This document shows positions 53,956 through 63,270 of a DNA stretch of 64,000 bases, piece after piece (the stretch's first letter is position 1; each line of letters opens with the position of its first letter). The notes under the pieces are model-generated. The model saw nothing but the letters and a program-made list of their open reading frames with translations, was not told where the DNA came from and ran no database searches. A program made the position numbers and the translations under genes. Location of the stretch: assembly GCF_029963765.1 (NCBI RefSeq), contig NZ_JALBYU010000003.1, positions 62,001-126,000 of the forward strand. Direction: 5' to 3'. This DNA is from Pseudomonas sp. UYIF39. Its GTDB lineage: Bacteria > Pseudomonadota > Gammaproteobacteria > Pseudomonadales > Pseudomonadaceae.

Positions 53956-54609
53956 TCAGTGATGGGAAATTGGGGCAAGCATCTGCAGCAGGAGGTGTTC
54001 GGAATCGTCGAGATACAGGCTCATGGCATCCTCGGCCGCACGTTTGTCGCCCTCGGCCAACAACTCATGAATCTGCCGGTCACGCGCCAGCCAGGGCGCC
54101 TGAAAACGTGATTCATCGGGAGCAGTGCAGAACACCAGGCGCAATTGCGCGACGACGTTGGTGAAGAACTCATCGAACAGTGGACTGCGCAACAATCCGA
54201 CAATGTGTTGATGAAAAGCCAGGCTGTGGGTGCCGACGGCGCGCCAGTCTTCACGCTCCCGGGCAAGCTCGGTGGCTTCCAGGGCTTCGAGCATCCGGTC
54301 GGATTGATAGTCGCGCAGCGGCTGACTTGCGCTGATGGCCTGCAACTCCAGGGTGCGCCTGACCTTGAACAGATCCCGCACGTCCTCGACGCCCAGCCTG
54401 CGCACCATCACGCCCTTGTTGCGCACATAACGGGTCAGACCTTCCTGCCCCAGACGATGCAGCGCTTCGCGAATGGTATTGCGGGATGCGTTGTAGGCAG
54501 ACACCAGATCGTTTTCCACCAACGCCATGCCGGGCAGCAAACGGCCGCCAATGATGTCGGCGCGCAACTCAAGGGTGATGTGGTCGGCCAGAGACAGCCC
54601 GCTGTTCAT
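53956..54609 (-). CDS. GntR-family regulator (FCD domain)
   Basis: 217 residues from MNSGLSLADHITLELRADI; ATG 54609 has GAGG eight bases upstream, and ATGs at 54615 and 54636 are alternatives. The winged helix is ENDLVSAYNASRNTIREALHRLGQEGL, and the FCD effector domain follows (FKVRRTLELQAI, FHQHIVGL, HELLAEGD). It would regulate the DUF1989 gene directly downstream. The effector is unknown. Confidence 0.9.
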   Translation of the reverse strand: MNSGLSLADHITLELRADIIGGRLLPGMALVENDLVSAYNASRNTIREALHRLGQEGLTRYVRNKGVMVRRLGVEDVRDLFKVRRTLELQAISASQPLRDYQSDRMLEALEATELAREREDWRAVGTHSLAFHQHIVGLLRSPLFDEFFTNVVAQLRLVFCTAPDESRFQAPWLARDRQIHELLAEGDKRAAEDAMSLYLDDSEHLLLQMLAPISHH

Positions 54610-54623
54610 ACTCATTGCCTCGT

Positions 54624-54638
54624 GATTGTTCAACAATC
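54624..54638. promoter_or_regulatory. candidate operator of the GntR/DUF1989 operon
   Basis: GATTGTT and AACAATC form a perfect inverted repeat around one central base, 15 bp upstream of the chosen start codon. This fits GntR autoregulation. Confidence 0.5.
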
Positions 54639-54785
54639 GTCAATTAATGAGTAATCACTTTTCGTGCCAGTTAATTCGAGACGTCAGGGTGGAGCTGGAC
54701 GCATCTGCATGCTTTTTAGAAGTAGAAGTACAATCACCATCCCATTTTCATTGGTTAATATGGCGCATTGTTGCGGAGATACCCG

Positions 54786-55343
54786 ATGCGTTACTCGCAG
54801 GACCATAAAGCCCAGACACACCAACGCATCATCAAGGAAGCGTCAGCGCGCTTTCGCCGCGATGGCATTGGCGCGACAGGTCTGCAACCGCTGATGAAAG
54901 CACTTGGACTGACTCACGGTGGTTTCTACTCGCATTTCAAATCCAAAGACGAACTGGTGGAAAAGGCTTTGCAAGCCGCAGGCGAGCAGGTCGATGTGAT
55001 TTGCGCCGAACTCTTCGCGCAGGATCGTCCGCTGGAAGCATTCATCGACGCCTATTTGTCCGAATGGCACCAGACCTCACCCGATGAAGGTTGCCCGCTG
55101 CCGACCATGTCATCGGAACTCGGCTTGCGTGGGCAGCAGAGCCCGACCACTGACGTGGTGCTCAACGCACGGCTCGAACAAGTACAAGGCACTCTTGAAG
55201 ACGAGGACGCCGCCGACCAAAGCATCGTCATCATGTCGACGTTGGTCGGGGCTTTATTGTTGTCACGCAGTGTCGAGAATCCCGAGCTAGCGCAGCGGAT
55301 TCTCGACGTGACTCGCACCTATCTCAAACAGTCCCGGGACTAA
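54786..55343 (+). CDS. TetR/AcrR-family transcriptional regulator
   Basis: 185 residues from ATG 54786 (MRYSQDHKAQTHQ), preceded by CGGAGAT. The helix-turn-helix is IKEASARFRRDGIGATGLQPLMKALGLTHGGFYSHFKSKDELV. The ligand domain contains a CPLPTMSSELG motif, as in NemR- or fatty-acid-responsive regulators. Its 3' end overlaps the convergent FabF-like gene by 4 bp, so the two are linked in evolution. Confidence 0.92.
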   Translation: MRYSQDHKAQTHQRIIKEASARFRRDGIGATGLQPLMKALGLTHGGFYSHFKSKDELVEKALQAAGEQVDVICAELFAQDRPLEAFIDAYLSEWHQTSPDEGCPLPTMSSELGLRGQQSPTTDVVLNARLEQVQGTLEDEDAADQSIVIMSTLVGALLLSRSVENPELAQRILDVTRTYLKQSRD

Positions 55344-56614
55344 CCTTCCCAACGCTTGAACAGCACGCTGGCATTCACCCCACCAAACCCGAAGCCATTC
55401 GACAGCGCGTATTCGATTGCCATCGGCCGCGCCTTACCGTGGACGATGTCAACGCCTTGGGCGGCGGGGTCCGGTGTTTCGAAGTTGAGGGTGGCCGGCA
55501 CGACCTGATCGCGAATTGCCAACAGCGTGAAGATCGCCTCGATACCGCCCGCTGCGCCGAGCAAATGCCCGGTGGCCGATTTGGTCGATGTCACGGCAAT
55601 TTTGTTATCCGTGCCGAACAACGCCTTGATGGCCGCCAACTCTCCCAAGTCCCCGACCGGCGTCGAGGTTGCGTGGGCATTGAGATGTTGCACCTGCGCC
55701 GGCGAAATGCCCGCTTGAGCCAACGCCAGCGACATCGCCCGTCGCGCACCGCTGCCATCCTCGGGACCTGCCGTCAGGTGATAGGCGTCGGCACTGGTGC
55801 CATAACCGACCAATTCCGCCAGCGGCTGAGCACCACGAGCCAGGGCATGCTCCAGGGATTCGATCACCAGAAGGCCAGCGCCCTCCCCCATGACAAAGCC
55901 ATCGCGGTCACTGTCGAACGGCCGCGAGGCGCGCTCCGGGGTGTCGTTGTAACCACTGGACAAGGCGCGAGCAGCGGCAAACCCGGCGAGACTGACGCGA
56001 TCGATCGCCGCTTCCGCGCCGCCACATACCGCGATGTCTGCCTCGCCACAACGAATCAGCCGCGCCGCATCGCCAATCGCCTGCACCCCGGCCGCGCACG
56101 CCGTCACCGGAGCACCCAGCGGGCCCTTGAAACCGTGCTGGATCGACACATGACCCGCGGCGAGGTTGACCAGAAATGAAGGAATGGTGAACGGCGACAG
56201 GCGTCGCGGCCCACGGCTGTCCGTGGTGCGCACCGCATCGGCTATCGCACCGAAACCACCCACGCCGGAACCGATAATGGTTGCCGTACGCTCCTGGGCA
56301 TTGGCGTCCGTCGCTTGCCAACCGGCCTGCTCCAGCGCCTGACGCGCCGCTTCCATGGCGAACAGAATGAAGCGGTCCATCTTCTTTTGCTCTTTGGGCG
56401 CCGTCGCCCGATCCGGGTCAAATCCCGCCTCGGGATCGTCAGCCAGCGTCGGCACTGCTCCCCCGACCTTGGCCGGCAAATCGGCAACCACCTCGTCCGG
56501 CAAATTGCGTAGCCCGGAACGCCCTGCCAACAGACGCGACCAAACGGCTTCGACGCCAGAACCCAATGGCGACACCAGGCCCATGCCCGTTACAACTACT
56601 CGACGATCACTCAT
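55340..56614 (-). CDS. 3-oxoacyl-ACP synthase II-like protein (FabF family)
   Basis: 424 residues. The nucleophile C173 lies in VTACAAGVQAIGDA, and both histidines are intact: NAHATSTPVGD (about 314) and KSATGHLLGAAGG (about 350). MSDRRVVVTGMGLVSPLG and SNGFGFGGVNASV frame the fold. It condenses malonyl-ACP with an acyl group. It is not in the fab cluster, so it is probably a second FabF paralogue. An SDR gene lies 32 bp upstream in the same direction, suggesting elongation and reduction of a common acyl chain. Confidence 0.93.
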   Translation of the reverse strand: MSDRRVVVTGMGLVSPLGSGVEAVWSRLLAGRSGLRNLPDEVVADLPAKVGGAVPTLADDPEAGFDPDRATAPKEQKKMDRFILFAMEAARQALEQAGWQATDANAQERTATIIGSGVGGFGAIADAVRTTDSRGPRRLSPFTIPSFLVNLAAGHVSIQHGFKGPLGAPVTACAAGVQAIGDAARLIRCGEADIAVCGGAEAAIDRVSLAGFAAARALSSGYNDTPERASRPFDSDRDGFVMGEGAGLLVIESLEHALARGAQPLAELVGYGTSADAYHLTAGPEDGSGARRAMSLALAQAGISPAQVQHLNAHATSTPVGDLGELAAIKALFGTDNKIAVTSTKSATGHLLGAAGGIEAIFTLLAIRDQVVPATLNFETPDPAAQGVDIVHGKARPMAIEYALSNGFGFGGVNASVLFKRWEG

Positions 56615-56646
56615 ACCGCAAATACCTCAAGCCGATTCATGACGCC

Positions 56647-57441
56647 TCACGTGTAACGCGTGGCGGCCTTACTTTTGGAAAGATTCGGTGCCATTACATG
56701 ACGCGCCGCAACGAAGGCATCCCAGTCGGCCGCATCCGGTAACGAAGGAATGGTGATCAACTCACCCTGATCCAGACCCGACAACGCTGCATCAACCATC
56801 TCCCCGGCTTCCATGACCATATCCGCCGGAATCTGGGTCGCGTCGATACCGGAGCGCTCCCATATTTCGGTGCGTGTTACGCCTGGCAACACGGCCTGCA
56901 CCTTGACCCCGGTGCCCTCCAGTTCGGCGTTCAACGACTGCGTCAGACTTAACACATAAGCCTTGCTGGCGCTGTAAGTTGCGTTGAAGCGCTCAGGAAA
57001 CAACGCCACCACCGACGCGATATTAATGATCGTCCCCCGACCCGCCTTGGTAAAACTGGCGGCCGCTGCCGAGGCCAGCCGCGTGACCGTTGTCACGTTC
57101 AGTTGAATCAAACGTTCCAGCTGATCCATGTCGGCATTGGCCAACAAACCATCCGCTGCAACACCGGCGTTGTTCAGTAACAGGCTGATACTTGAATCGC
57201 TGCGAAGACGCTGTTCAAGCTTCAGCACCTCATCCTTTTGCGTCAGATCCGCCTTGAGTACCTCAACCTGAACGCCATGTTCGGCGCGCAACTTGCTCGC
57301 CGCTGCTTCCAACCGCTCTTGATCACGGGCGACCAATAACAAATCAAAACCACGCGCCGCCAACCGCTCGGCGTAAATCGCACCGATACCGGAAGAAGCA
57401 CCGGTGACGAGGGCCGTACCTTGGGACTGGACAGAGTTCAT
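56647..57441 (-). CDS. SDR-family oxidoreductase
   Basis: 264 residues. GASSGIG (14-20) is the cofactor motif; NNAG and Y-S-A-S-K (about 155-159) supply the catalytic residues. It resembles the KR-like SDRs of the DltE/YqjQ type (LLLVARDQERLEAAASKL, SLTQSLNAEL). It is the first gene of a two-gene unit with the FabF-like synthase. Promoter region upstream is AT-rich with a TAT-repeat (57516-57545), probably regulated by the TetR gene beyond. Confidence 0.9.
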   Translation of the reverse strand: MNSVQSQGTALVTGASSGIGAIYAERLAARGFDLLLVARDQERLEAAASKLRAEHGVQVEVLKADLTQKDEVLKLEQRLRSDSSISLLLNNAGVAADGLLANADMDQLERLIQLNVTTVTRLASAAAASFTKAGRGTIINIASVVALFPERFNATYSASKAYVLSLTQSLNAELEGTGVKVQAVLPGVTRTEIWERSGIDATQIPADMVMEAGEMVDAALSGLDQGELITIPSLPDAADWDAFVAARHVMAPNLSKSKAATRYT

Positions 57442-57603
57442 GACTGTGCTCCTGGGAGATGCCTAAGGGAAAGACAAACGCCTGAGGCTCAGATGCCTTG
57501 GCGGAAAAGTCTTTTATTATAGGCATAATCTTATTCGCGTATGATAGCCGTAATTTTTCTCGTATCGACGAAAGGCTCATCCTCACAGCGTTCGCCAGAA
57601 AGC

Positions 57604-57628
57604 AAAAAGGCCGATCAATGACCGGCCT
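57604..57628 (-). terminator. Rho-independent terminator of comEA
   Basis: AGGCCG (57608-57613) pairs with CGGCCT (57623-57628), with a T-run in the minus reading, 20 bp beyond the comEA stop. Confidence 0.78.
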
Positions 57629-57647
57629 CTGGCGCTGACGTATAAGC

Positions 57648-57983
57648 TTAGTTCACCTCAAGCTTCTCGCGATTCTTATCCAGAATCGCCTTACCGATTC
57701 CCTTCACTTCAAGTAACTCGTCCACAGACGCAAACGGCCCATTACTCTCACGATAGGCAACAATCGCCTTGGCCTTGGCCTCGCCCACACCGGCCAACTC
57801 GCGCTGAAGGGTTGGCGCATCGGCCTGATTCAGATCGACCTTGCCGGACTGTGCCTTGGGAGAAACTTCCAGCACCAAGGGTGCGTTGCCAGCCTCAGGC
57901 TTGGCCGTCGGCGCAGCAATGGCAGCAATAGAGGCGCTGGTGAGCAGGGCAAAAACCAGAGAGTAGAAATAGCCAGTACGCAT
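57648..57983 (-). CDS. comEA: ComEA-family helix-hairpin-helix DNA-binding protein
   Basis: 111 residues from MRTGYFYSL; ATG 57983 is preceded by GGAGCG, while the long ORF is rejected. A signal peptide (LVFALLTSASIAAIAA) is followed by two HhH motifs (VDLNQADAPTLQRELAGVGEAKAKAIVAY and VDELLEVKGIGKAIL). It binds DNA in the periplasm. Adjacent to wbpM/capD-like genes in many Pseudomonas, at the end of the O-antigen locus. Confidence 0.93.
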   Translation of the reverse strand: MRTGYFYSLVFALLTSASIAAIAAPTAKPEAGNAPLVLEVSPKAQSGKVDLNQADAPTLQRELAGVGEAKAKAIVAYRESNGPFASVDELLEVKGIGKAILDKNREKLEVN

Positions 57984-58095
57984 AAATGACGCTCCATGAC
58001 ATCGATTGAGAAAGCAGCTTTTCCGAAGCTGCCTCCCAAACTTAGGCGATGTCTGGAGCCTGTCAAAAATGTGTCCGTTACAGGATGTGAAACAA

Positions 58096-58978
58096 TCAGG
58101 GTTCGAGGCGACGTTGCTGGTAGATCCAGTCAACGATATCGCCATCAGGGGTGTAGCCGCTGACGGTTTCGCGCAGGAGCTGGCGGACGCGAGCGTAATC
58201 GTCATGGCCAACGGCAATCAGCAACTCCCTCAAACGTCCCTTGAGCACATCCCAGGGCAGATGATCTTCGTTCGCCGTCATGATCATCGGATGTTGGGTC
58301 GCTGCCACGTTGTCGCCGATCAGCAACTCCTCATAAAGCTTCTCACCGGGACGTAGCCCGGTGAACTCTATGGAGATATCCCCCTGCAAATTCTTCTCCG
58401 AACGCACCCTCAAGCCCGACAGGTGGATCATCTTCTCCGCCAGCTCGACAATCTTCACCGGCTCGCCTATGTCCAGAACAAACACCTCACCGCCCTGCCC
58501 CATGGAACCCGCCTGGATCACCAGTTGTGCGGCCTCGGGGATAGTCATGAAATAGCGCGTGATTTTCGGATGCGTGACCGTCAACGGACCACCGGATTTG
58601 ATCTGGCTGTGGAACAGCGGGATCACTGAACCGGAAGAACCCAACACATTGCCAAAGCGCACCATGGTGCAACGGGTCTTGTTGACCCGAGACACATTGG
58701 CATTATCGCCGAACAACACCGGGGCAATCTCACGACTGAGGGCTTGAAGGGTCAACTCGGCCAAACGCTTGGTGCTGTCCATGATATTGGTGGGACGTAC
58801 GGCCTTATCGGTGGAGATCAGCACAAAGTTGGACACACCGGACTGCAACGCAGCCTGAGCGGTGTTGAGCGTGCCAATGACGTTGTTAAGCACGCCTTCT
58901 GCAATGTTGTGCTCGACCATCGGGACGTGCTTATAAGCGGCAGCGTGGTAGACGGTGTCTACGCCCCAGGTTTTCATC
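58096..58978 (-). pseudogene. C-terminal remnant of WbpM/CapD-family nucleotide-sugar dehydratase
   Basis: About 295 C-terminal residues survive from [19 protein letters not shown]. They include the SDR-like active-site region [20 protein letters not shown] and the C-terminal [15 protein letters not shown]. Family members are about 660 residues with an N-terminal membrane region and the first half of the Rossmann domain, both absent here. The break coincides with IS66 transposase sequence at 58979-59218, so the ORF start reads into transposon DNA. The enzyme would be a UDP-sugar 4,6-dehydratase for O-antigen synthesis, and is almost certainly inactive. Confidence 0.8.
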
Positions 58979-59218
58979 AATGGCGGTTCAGCGATACGCC
59001 CAAAGGCGCCACCGCCAGTGCTCAGATTTACAGCTTGGCCGAGACCGCCAAGGTCAACGGCCAAGAGCCCTATACGTGGCAGCGCCACGTACTTGAGCGG
59101 TTGCCGCATGTATCCACGGTAGAAGACTACGAAGCGTTGTTGCCGTGGAACTGCTCACCGGAAATGCCAAGGTAAACCAAGGCCTCACCTTGCGGTAGGT
59201 GGGGTATGGAGCATTTAC
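58979..59218 (+). mobile_element. IS66 remnant: C-terminus of TnpC with right end
   Basis: The plus-strand frame reads [17 protein letters not shown]..., continues [15 protein letters not shown] and ends [13 protein letters not shown], the C-terminus of an IS66 TnpC transposase. It is followed by GGTGGGGTATGGAGC and TTTAC, resembling an IS66 terminal inverted repeat ending at 59218. The rest of the element is missing. The fragment truncates the wbpM-like gene. Confidence 0.82.
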
Positions 59219-59247
59219 TTTGTTTTTAGCGGTGCGCTGCACTTGCG

Positions 59248-62200
59248 TTAATAGGTGATACCCGGAACCACGGTGGTGACGATCTGTTTGCCATCGTTGC
59301 GGCAGGCTTCAGCTAGCAGACGGGCAAGGATCTGTTCCTGCTCTGCGGCAGTAAGCTTCAGGCTCTTTAACGTCGACTTCCAACTGTCAGCATCGGCGAG
59401 AAACTTGCTCAAAATTGTTGGTGCTCCCCAGAATGATCCATTCACCGGGTACGGAAGGTGGTGTGAGGCGGGCGCGTCGAACCCAAGAGACTGACAAAGG
59501 CTTGAGATGATGACCGAGTCTGCAGTAGCGTCATGAATATTAGGGTCTTCCGGGAAAACCAGCCCCGGAGCGGTATCAGATGAATCGCTGCTCAGGAGAC
59601 CCGCGATCACTCCCAATGCATCGTACTTGCCGCCTATCATGTTTTCGATCAGGTATTGCTGATATGTTTCCCGGTCGCTGAAATCGATGTCGATCGGGTC
59701 GGTGCTCAAATTGATATGCGCGATCGCTGTGTAATCCAGGTAAGGAACGCTCGCCAGGTGTTTGAAGATCGCAAGTAATGGCTGATCTTCACTCACCAGT
59801 ATGCTCAGTACTGAGTATTGCTCTTTCTGAAGACATTGCTTGACGGTAAGAGCAGCCAGTTCGTCCGGAACAAGAATGACGACATCAATCTGGGCTGACT
59901 TTTTCACGAGAAGCTTTACGATTTGCTCGATAGAGTCGGCAGAGCGCAGGCTTATAAATATCAGCGACTTACTATCGGTGGATTTGGAGGAATGATCTTT
60001 CCACGAAAGGTTCTGCCAGTTCCATGGCCCTTCGGGGTGGCCGGCACTCAGAAAGTGCGCCAATGGATCCTTAGCTCCGATCACCGAGGCATTCATATCC
60101 TTGTAAACGAGGGGATCAAAGCCCGGGAACAACTTGCGTCGCAACACGCCGCGCGTCCACGAGCGCACGTATCGGCGAATAGCTTCAGTAGCTCCTGATA
60201 GCTGCACACCTGCCGGTGGGTAGTAGTCTAAATCAACAACCTCGGCCTGTTGTATCGTGGCTGCGTCAACCTGCTCCTGACGGGACAGGGCTGCATTACC
60301 CTGTGTAAGGGCGAGTAATTGTTCGACGTAACGGGACATATTGAATTCGCGTGCAGCCAGAGATCGGGCCTGCTCTCCGACCTTATCCCGAGCGTCTTTC
60401 GACGAGGCCAGTTGAATGATTTTGTCAGCCATCTTATGGGTGTCCAGATAAGGCGCGACACACTCTTCCTGGAGGCCATTACGCTTAAGAATGTCTGCAA
60501 CACCCGTTGTGTTGTCGAAACAGAGAACTGGCAGGCCCAGTACCATGGCGTCAATAGCAACGTTGGGCAATGGGTCCAAACGGGCGGTCAACAGCATCAT
60601 GTCGCTCAGTGCATAGACATGCTCAATGGCAGCTGTTTCGGAAATGATCTTGAATCGCTCCGAGATTCCGGCGCGCTGAATCTGATCCTGAAGGTAAATA
60701 GAGTAATCAGTATCTTTCTCTGGATTGTAGTTATTACCGATCCAGACAAAACGGCACTTATGACCTATAGGTGAATTGATTACGCGGGTCGCGCACTCGA
60801 TAAATAGGTCAACACCCTTGCGGATTTGTACCCAGCCGGCGCCTAATATAACGATCGTGTCATCTTCAGGTCCATCCGGACGCATAATCTTTTGCAGCAT
60901 AGCCTTCTCTGCTTCGATATGAGCTGGATCGTGTGCCTCGCCAGGGACAATGCTTTTGCCTTGTGCCAACACGGGAAGTTTGCACGAAGCTAGCTCAGGC
61001 AGCACCTGTATTGCGCTGTTGAGTGTGATGTCGGCAGAGAAAACGGTTTGACTTGACCATAACAATGCATTTTGGATTCTCGTGCGGGGGCGAATATATA
61101 CAGCAAACTCGTGGATTAAACTGATTGTCGGGATATAGCGATCGGCCAAGGGCTTGAGTACTATATGGGACTCCACACTGTTCACAATCGCAAACTGAAA
61201 TGAGTAGGTGTCGAGGAACTTGCCTAATACCCAATTGGCGAAAGTCTCTTTGTGGTAAAGATCCACAGGGCCGGCAACTATCGCTCCAGCCTCGATAAAA
61301 GACCCTTCCAACGGGCCGCCACGAAGCAGCAGTGTCACTACATTGAATTTCGAGGTGAGTTGCTGGACGATATTCAGGCTAAGAATTGGGGCGCCGGTTC
61401 TCGAAGCTTCATGACTGACTAGCAGAATGGTGGGCTTATCAATAGGCAGCGACTCGATGGGTCGACTCAAAGCGATAAGCGGAATACGGCCAAGCAAGCC
61501 TTCGACCCGCCCATGATCCAGGAAGTGCCGTTCCGGATCAGCGAGCGAGGCGAGAACTGGATACATGGCTCGATAGAAGTCGGCGTTGAATGGCTCTGTC
61601 GGTTCATGGAGCAGTCCGCCAGCGAGAATCTGCTTTTCGCCTGCATAGTCGCGAGAAGCCTGCGAAATCGACTTTGGGACACCTAGGCGGCCTTCCTGGA
61701 TGCCGTGGCACAGATAGTGTACGACTGCGGGAATGCCGGTCGCTTTAACATCGGGATAAGTTTCGAGGTAGTAGTTTTCGTCAAAAGCTTCTCCATTGGG
61801 AAGAATTATCGACGGAAGCCTTTTTTTTACGTCCGTTAAACTGATCAGGCGCCAGAATCGTGAGTTAAATAAGCGCTCCCACGAGTTGGACAGTGTTTGA
61901 ATATACTCTTGTTTCATCCCCGCCTCAGAGGCTTTCCATTTTTCCAGATTTATTTCCAGTTTTTTGTGCTGGGAACTTAGATTCTCCAGTTCAGATTTGA
62001 GGCGGGCGTTTTCATCGGAAAGTTTAATGATGGTGGATTGTTCTTGATCTACTTGTTCGTTGTTTTTCATGGTCGTCTTCGACGGTAAGTTGCTGTTGAA
62101 TGTTGTGGCGTGGTGCGCCGCTTCAGTCTCGGTCATTAGCGCTTCGATCTGCGCTTTTAAAGAAATACTTTCCAGGTTGGCATCGGCAAGTATTTTTGGT

Positions 62201-62853
62201 TCAATCTGGCCGTTGAGCCGTTCGCTTTCGAGGTGCTGAGCGTGACGCAAGCCAGGGTCTGGATACTCATTGATGTATTTCAATATCTCATCTTCGGTCG
62301 GCGCTGGTAGATCAAGCGCCGATGAAATGCGAAGAAGTTCCTGACGGGGATTGTTCAGCAAGTTATCGTAACCCACGAACAATCGATTCTCGGAAGTAGT
62401 GTCAGCAACCGCTTGCAGTATAGGCTCCAGCCCATTCAACGGGCTGTGTAATACGATGACATAGCTTATGTCGAATTCGAGCTCTTTCAGCAGTTTCTTC
62501 CAGAAAGGCAATAGCTGCAGCGTCAGCGGATCCTTCATGCCCCACATCGGGATGTCAGGCGCTTTGTCGGTGATGAGAGCCTTGGCTTCCTGATAAATCT
62601 CATCGATGACGGTGTCGCCATTCAGATCGACATCCAACACACGGTCCCTGCCATAGGCAGAGCCGAGCTGGCTTAACAGCTTGTTGTTGACGGCAATGAC
62701 GCCGCTGTCTTCCCAAAAACTGACCGTATTGTCCATACCCATTGGATGGAGGGGGTCACCAAGCTCAACGCCCATGGTGCTGAGTGCCCGCGCAAGTGTG
62801 ATGGTTCCGCTGCGGTGCATGCTCAGAACTATAATTATTTTCTTGGCAGTCAA
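59248..62853 (-). CDS. 1201-residue multidomain glycosyltransferase with sulfotransferase-like N-terminus
   Basis: Domains in order: residues 1-215 a sulfotransferase-like P-loop domain (SMHRSGTITLARALSTMG at 11-28, PMWGMKDP); 270-320 coiled coil; 357-389 and 422-452 two short FDxxYY...HFLxxGxxEG repeats; 475-850 a GT-B glycosyltransferase (VSHEASRTGAP, ILGAGWVQIRKGVDLFIE, DPLPNVAIDAMVLGLPVLCFD); 912-944 a third FDPLVY...HFLSAG repeat; about 965-1190 an RgpF (rhamnan synthesis F)-like domain. It lies in the O-antigen region, is lower in GC than flanking genes, and probably builds or decorates a surface polysaccharide. The sugar is unknown. Confidence 0.88.
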   Translation of the reverse strand: MTAKKIIIVLSMHRSGTITLARALSTMGVELGDPLHPMGMDNTVSFWEDSGVIAVNNKLLSQLGSAYGRDRVLDVDLNGDTVIDEIYQEAKALITDKAPDIPMWGMKDPLTLQLLPFWKKLLKELEFDISYVIVLHSPLNGLEPILQAVADTTSENRLFVGYDNLLNNPRQELLRISSALDLPAPTEDEILKYINEYPDPGLRHAQHLESERLNGQIEPKILADANLESISLKAQIEALMTETEAAHHATTFNSNLPSKTTMKNNEQVDQEQSTIIKLSDENARLKSELENLSSQHKKLEINLEKWKASEAGMKQEYIQTLSNSWERLFNSRFWRLISLTDVKKRLPSIILPNGEAFDENYYLETYPDVKATGIPAVVHYLCHGIQEGRLGVPKSISQASRDYAGEKQILAGGLLHEPTEPFNADFYRAMYPVLASLADPERHFLDHGRVEGLLGRIPLIALSRPIESLPIDKPTILLVSHEASRTGAPILSLNIVQQLTSKFNVVTLLLRGGPLEGSFIEAGAIVAGPVDLYHKETFANWVLGKFLDTYSFQFAIVNSVESHIVLKPLADRYIPTISLIHEFAVYIRPRTRIQNALLWSSQTVFSADITLNSAIQVLPELASCKLPVLAQGKSIVPGEAHDPAHIEAEKAMLQKIMRPDGPEDDTIVILGAGWVQIRKGVDLFIECATRVINSPIGHKCRFVWIGNNYNPEKDTDYSIYLQDQIQRAGISERFKIISETAAIEHVYALSDMMLLTARLDPLPNVAIDAMVLGLPVLCFDNTTGVADILKRNGLQEECVAPYLDTHKMADKIIQLASSKDARDKVGEQARSLAAREFNMSRYVEQLLALTQGNAALSRQEQVDAATIQQAEVVDLDYYPPAGVQLSGATEAIRRYVRSWTRGVLRRKLFPGFDPLVYKDMNASVIGAKDPLAHFLSAGHPEGPWNWQNLSWKDHSSKSTDSKSLIFISLRSADSIEQIVKLLVKKSAQIDVVILVPDELAALTVKQCLQKEQYSVLSILVSEDQPLLAIFKHLASVPYLDYTAIAHINLSTDPIDIDFSDRETYQQYLIENMIGGKYDALGVIAGLLSSDSSDTAPGLVFPEDPNIHDATADSVIISSLCQSLGFDAPASHHLPYPVNGSFWGAPTILSKFLADADSWKSTLKSLKLTAAEQEQILARLLAEACRNDGKQIVTTVVPGITY

Positions 62854-63270
62854 ATGGCTATCGTCCTTGGAAAAATTCAGCGCCGGTAAACAGGGCGAAT
62901 GCAGGAACTGAGTGCAACACGGTCATTGAATGGATGTAGGCGGCATTATGCTGCATGGCAATGGCGTTCAGTGTCTCCCGGTTGCGAACCGATAAGTGCG
63001 TGCCTTTGGGCCGGTACCGGTAGATTAGAGCGTTGATATTACCATCTGCTTTCTCAATGCAACGATTGTTCAGATTATTTCGTCATGGCAAGCCTGGTGG
63101 AAGTCTGCCCACTTTTGAGCCCGATGATCTTTCAATCTTCAGTCGCTCATTTCACAAGCGAACGCTGCATCAAAGGCAAGACCATCGTAACCGCTCCACA
63201 AACTCCACATTCAAAGCGCATAGTTGATCTCGGATGCTGTGCTCCCGATTTTTTCTGGAGCCCGCCCACC
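62854..63270. other. intergenic / decayed DNA upstream of the large glycosyltransferase
   Basis: About 400 bp with no convincing gene. It contains the promoter side of the 1201-residue gene and leads into IS66 debris. Short ORFs here show no family resemblance. Confidence 0.45.

Noticed and set aside
63033..63227. Small plus-strand ORF upstream of tnpB
   Set aside because: No similarity recognised and no ribosome site; treated as decayed intergenic DNA.
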